Source: Sporosarcina sp. PTS2304 (lineage in GTDB: Bacteria > Bacillota > Bacilli > Bacillales_A > Planococcaceae). Taken from it: 64,000 nucleotides of DNA. The notes beneath the pieces were generated by a model. That model worked only from the letters and a program-made list of their open reading frames with translations, did no database searches and was not told the origin of the DNA. The stretch covers positions 2,650,501-2,714,500 of the forward strand of contig NZ_CP031230.1 of NCBI RefSeq assembly GCF_003351785.1, written 5' to 3'. Position 1 is the stretch's first letter, and every line of letters begins with the position of its first letter. Below, piece by piece: positions 63,261 to 64,000 of this stretch. The translations under genes and the position numbers were made by a program.

Positions 63261-63488
63261 TTAAATATTGTTTTTATTTTTTTTGCCTTTTGCTTTATTA
63301 TAAAATACGTAAATTACATTCATAGTAATTATTATTAAAGCGCTAGTCAAAAAACCATATACAGGAGGTAAATAAGGTATATCAGGAAAAAATACGATTT
63401 GACTTCCAATACTACCCCCGATAAATACTATTGAAGCTATCATACTCCATTTCCATTCAGAGTTTTCGAATTTCCTTTTTTTCTTAAT
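63261..63488 (-). CDS. Small two-helix membrane protein, possibly with an ATT start
   Basis: From the ATG at 63443 the frame encodes 60 aa with two transmembrane helices (IASIVFIGGSIGSQIVFF and VYGFLTSALIIITMNVIYVFY) and a Lys-rich tail. Coding continues upstream for 15 codons (KKKRKFENSEWKWS) to an ATT at 63488 placed correctly after AGGGGGTG; the internal ATG has no RBS of that quality. Function unknown. Confidence 0.5.
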   Translation of the reverse strand: MKKKRKFENSEWKWSMIASIVFIGGSIGSQIVFFPDIPYLPPVYGFLTSALIIITMNVIYVFYNKAKGKKNKNNI

Positions 63489-63544
63489 TTTTTACACCCC
63501 CTATATTCACAAAAGCAAATACATTTCGATTTTAGCCTTATATA

Positions 63545-63578
63545 AAACGTTAAGATAACGGCCCTTATCTTAACGTTT
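63545..63578. terminator. Perfect hairpin
   Basis: AAACGTTAAGATAA pairs with TTATCTTAACGTTT around CGGCCC. Confidence 0.6.
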
Positions 63579-63656
63579 CTTACTTCCCAATCACCTCTGC
63601 GATAACAGCAGGGTTGGGGTAAAACAAGAAATTCATATAATTAGTAGTTCTTCTTA

Positions 63657-63748
63657 TAAAAGCCAGCGGAAAGTTGGCTTCGCTGGCTTTTACTTAATTT
63701 TAAATTTGGCTTTCATTTATTTAGTTGGAAATTAAAATTTCCAACTAA
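63657..63748. terminator. Two hairpins after the last gene
   Basis: AAAAGCCAGCG/CGCTGGCTTTT (63657-63690) and TTAGTTGGAAATT/AATTTCCAACTAA (about 63720-63748). The second lies just downstream of the minus-strand gene at 63779 and probably ends it. Confidence 0.65.
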
Positions 63749-63778
63749 TAAAAAGACACACTTCAAATGGCCATTAAT

Positions 63779-64000
63779 TTACACGCCGCATCCGGTACAT
63801 GGACTATGATAAGTTGTAGTCGTATCTAAGTAATACCGAGCACCCTTATAAACTGCATAGTGACGTGAAATAAACCTGTAGCGAGAAGTAGGATAATTAC
63901 CATCTCTGTAAGTTTTCACAACCGATTGACCTACATTCGTTGGATAATCGGAAGCAGCTATATAAGTGTATGCGGCCCCTACGCCTAGGCTTGTAGCAAT
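63779..64000 (-). CDS. 3' end of a gene for a secreted-looking protein
   Basis: The last 73 codons are inside the window: IATSLGVGAAYTYIAASDYP followed by a Tyr/Arg-rich section and the end YHSPCTGCGV. The pattern of short beta segments and a paired-cysteine end suggests an exported protein. The start lies beyond the right edge; family not recognised. Confidence 0.55.
   Translation of the reverse strand: MATSLGVGAAYTYIAASDYPTNVGQSVVKTYRDGNYPTSRYRFISRHYAVYKGARYYLDTTTTYHSPCTGCGV

Overview
The window reads as Gram-positive DNA from the order Bacillales, most like Planococcaceae (for example Sporosarcina). The indications are moderate A+T content, strong AGGAGG-type ribosome binding sites with frequent TTG/GTG starts, dense intrinsic terminators, lipoprotein lipoboxes, an SLH-domain protein, and Bacillus-like gene sets (tcyABC, guaC, a yxlEFG-like set, paired YibE/F genes). 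The genus is an inference. No tRNA, rRNA or CRISPR array was seen.

Positions 1-25.7 kb look like ordinary chromosome with some insertions. In order they carry a cystine-type ABC importer, an APC permease, a 219-bp intergenic direct repeat, an IS110-family element, an NhaC-type antiporter, a coiled-coil protein, a YetF/DUF421 protein, a GNAT acetyltransferase, an XRE regulator followed by yxlEFG-like ABC genes, GMP reductase, and a BASS-type symporter. Next come a 21-bp tandem repeat array, a TRAP carboxylate transporter operon, two YibE/F genes, lipoproteins, an OsmC protein and an SLH protein. Two copies of one lipoprotein gene, one dead and one intact, lie in inverted orientation at 21.2 and 25.1-25.6 kb.

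Positions 25.7-64 kb are a mosaic of mobile and plasmid-like DNA. A module of HTH remnant, ParA, small ParB-like protein and DUF3800 protein is present twice, at 25.9-28.2 and 46.7-49.4 kb. The first copy has lost the parA promoter, RBS and start region, and also a terminator. Between the copies lie IS66 and ISL3 elements, ABC transporter genes cut on both sides of the ISL3 element, a Tn3-family transposase with one terminal repeat, secreted proteins, and a DUF3967-type regulator beside a hairpin-rich origin-like region at 43.6-44.35 kb.

After the second copy come secreted proteins (one frameshifted), a DUF4885-like protein, a serine resolvase, a serine protease gene split by a stop codon, and an XRE / ImmA-IrrE / PIN operon. 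These are followed by a broken coiled-coil gene and a conjugation segment containing a VirB2/CagC-like pilin, a VirB3/PrgI-like protein and an ArdC-like antirestriction metalloprotein. Two long perfect inverted repeats lie near 63.1 kb.

The links between these parts are short sequences. A family of AAGTAGAAATTTCTACTT palindromes follows both ParB-like genes, the coiled-coil gene and the pilin gene. A TGTCAC..GTGACA motif occurs in both hairpin-rich regions. The simplest reading is that the right half is an integrated, or assembled, conjugative plasmid or ICE that has been decaying through IS activity and recombination.
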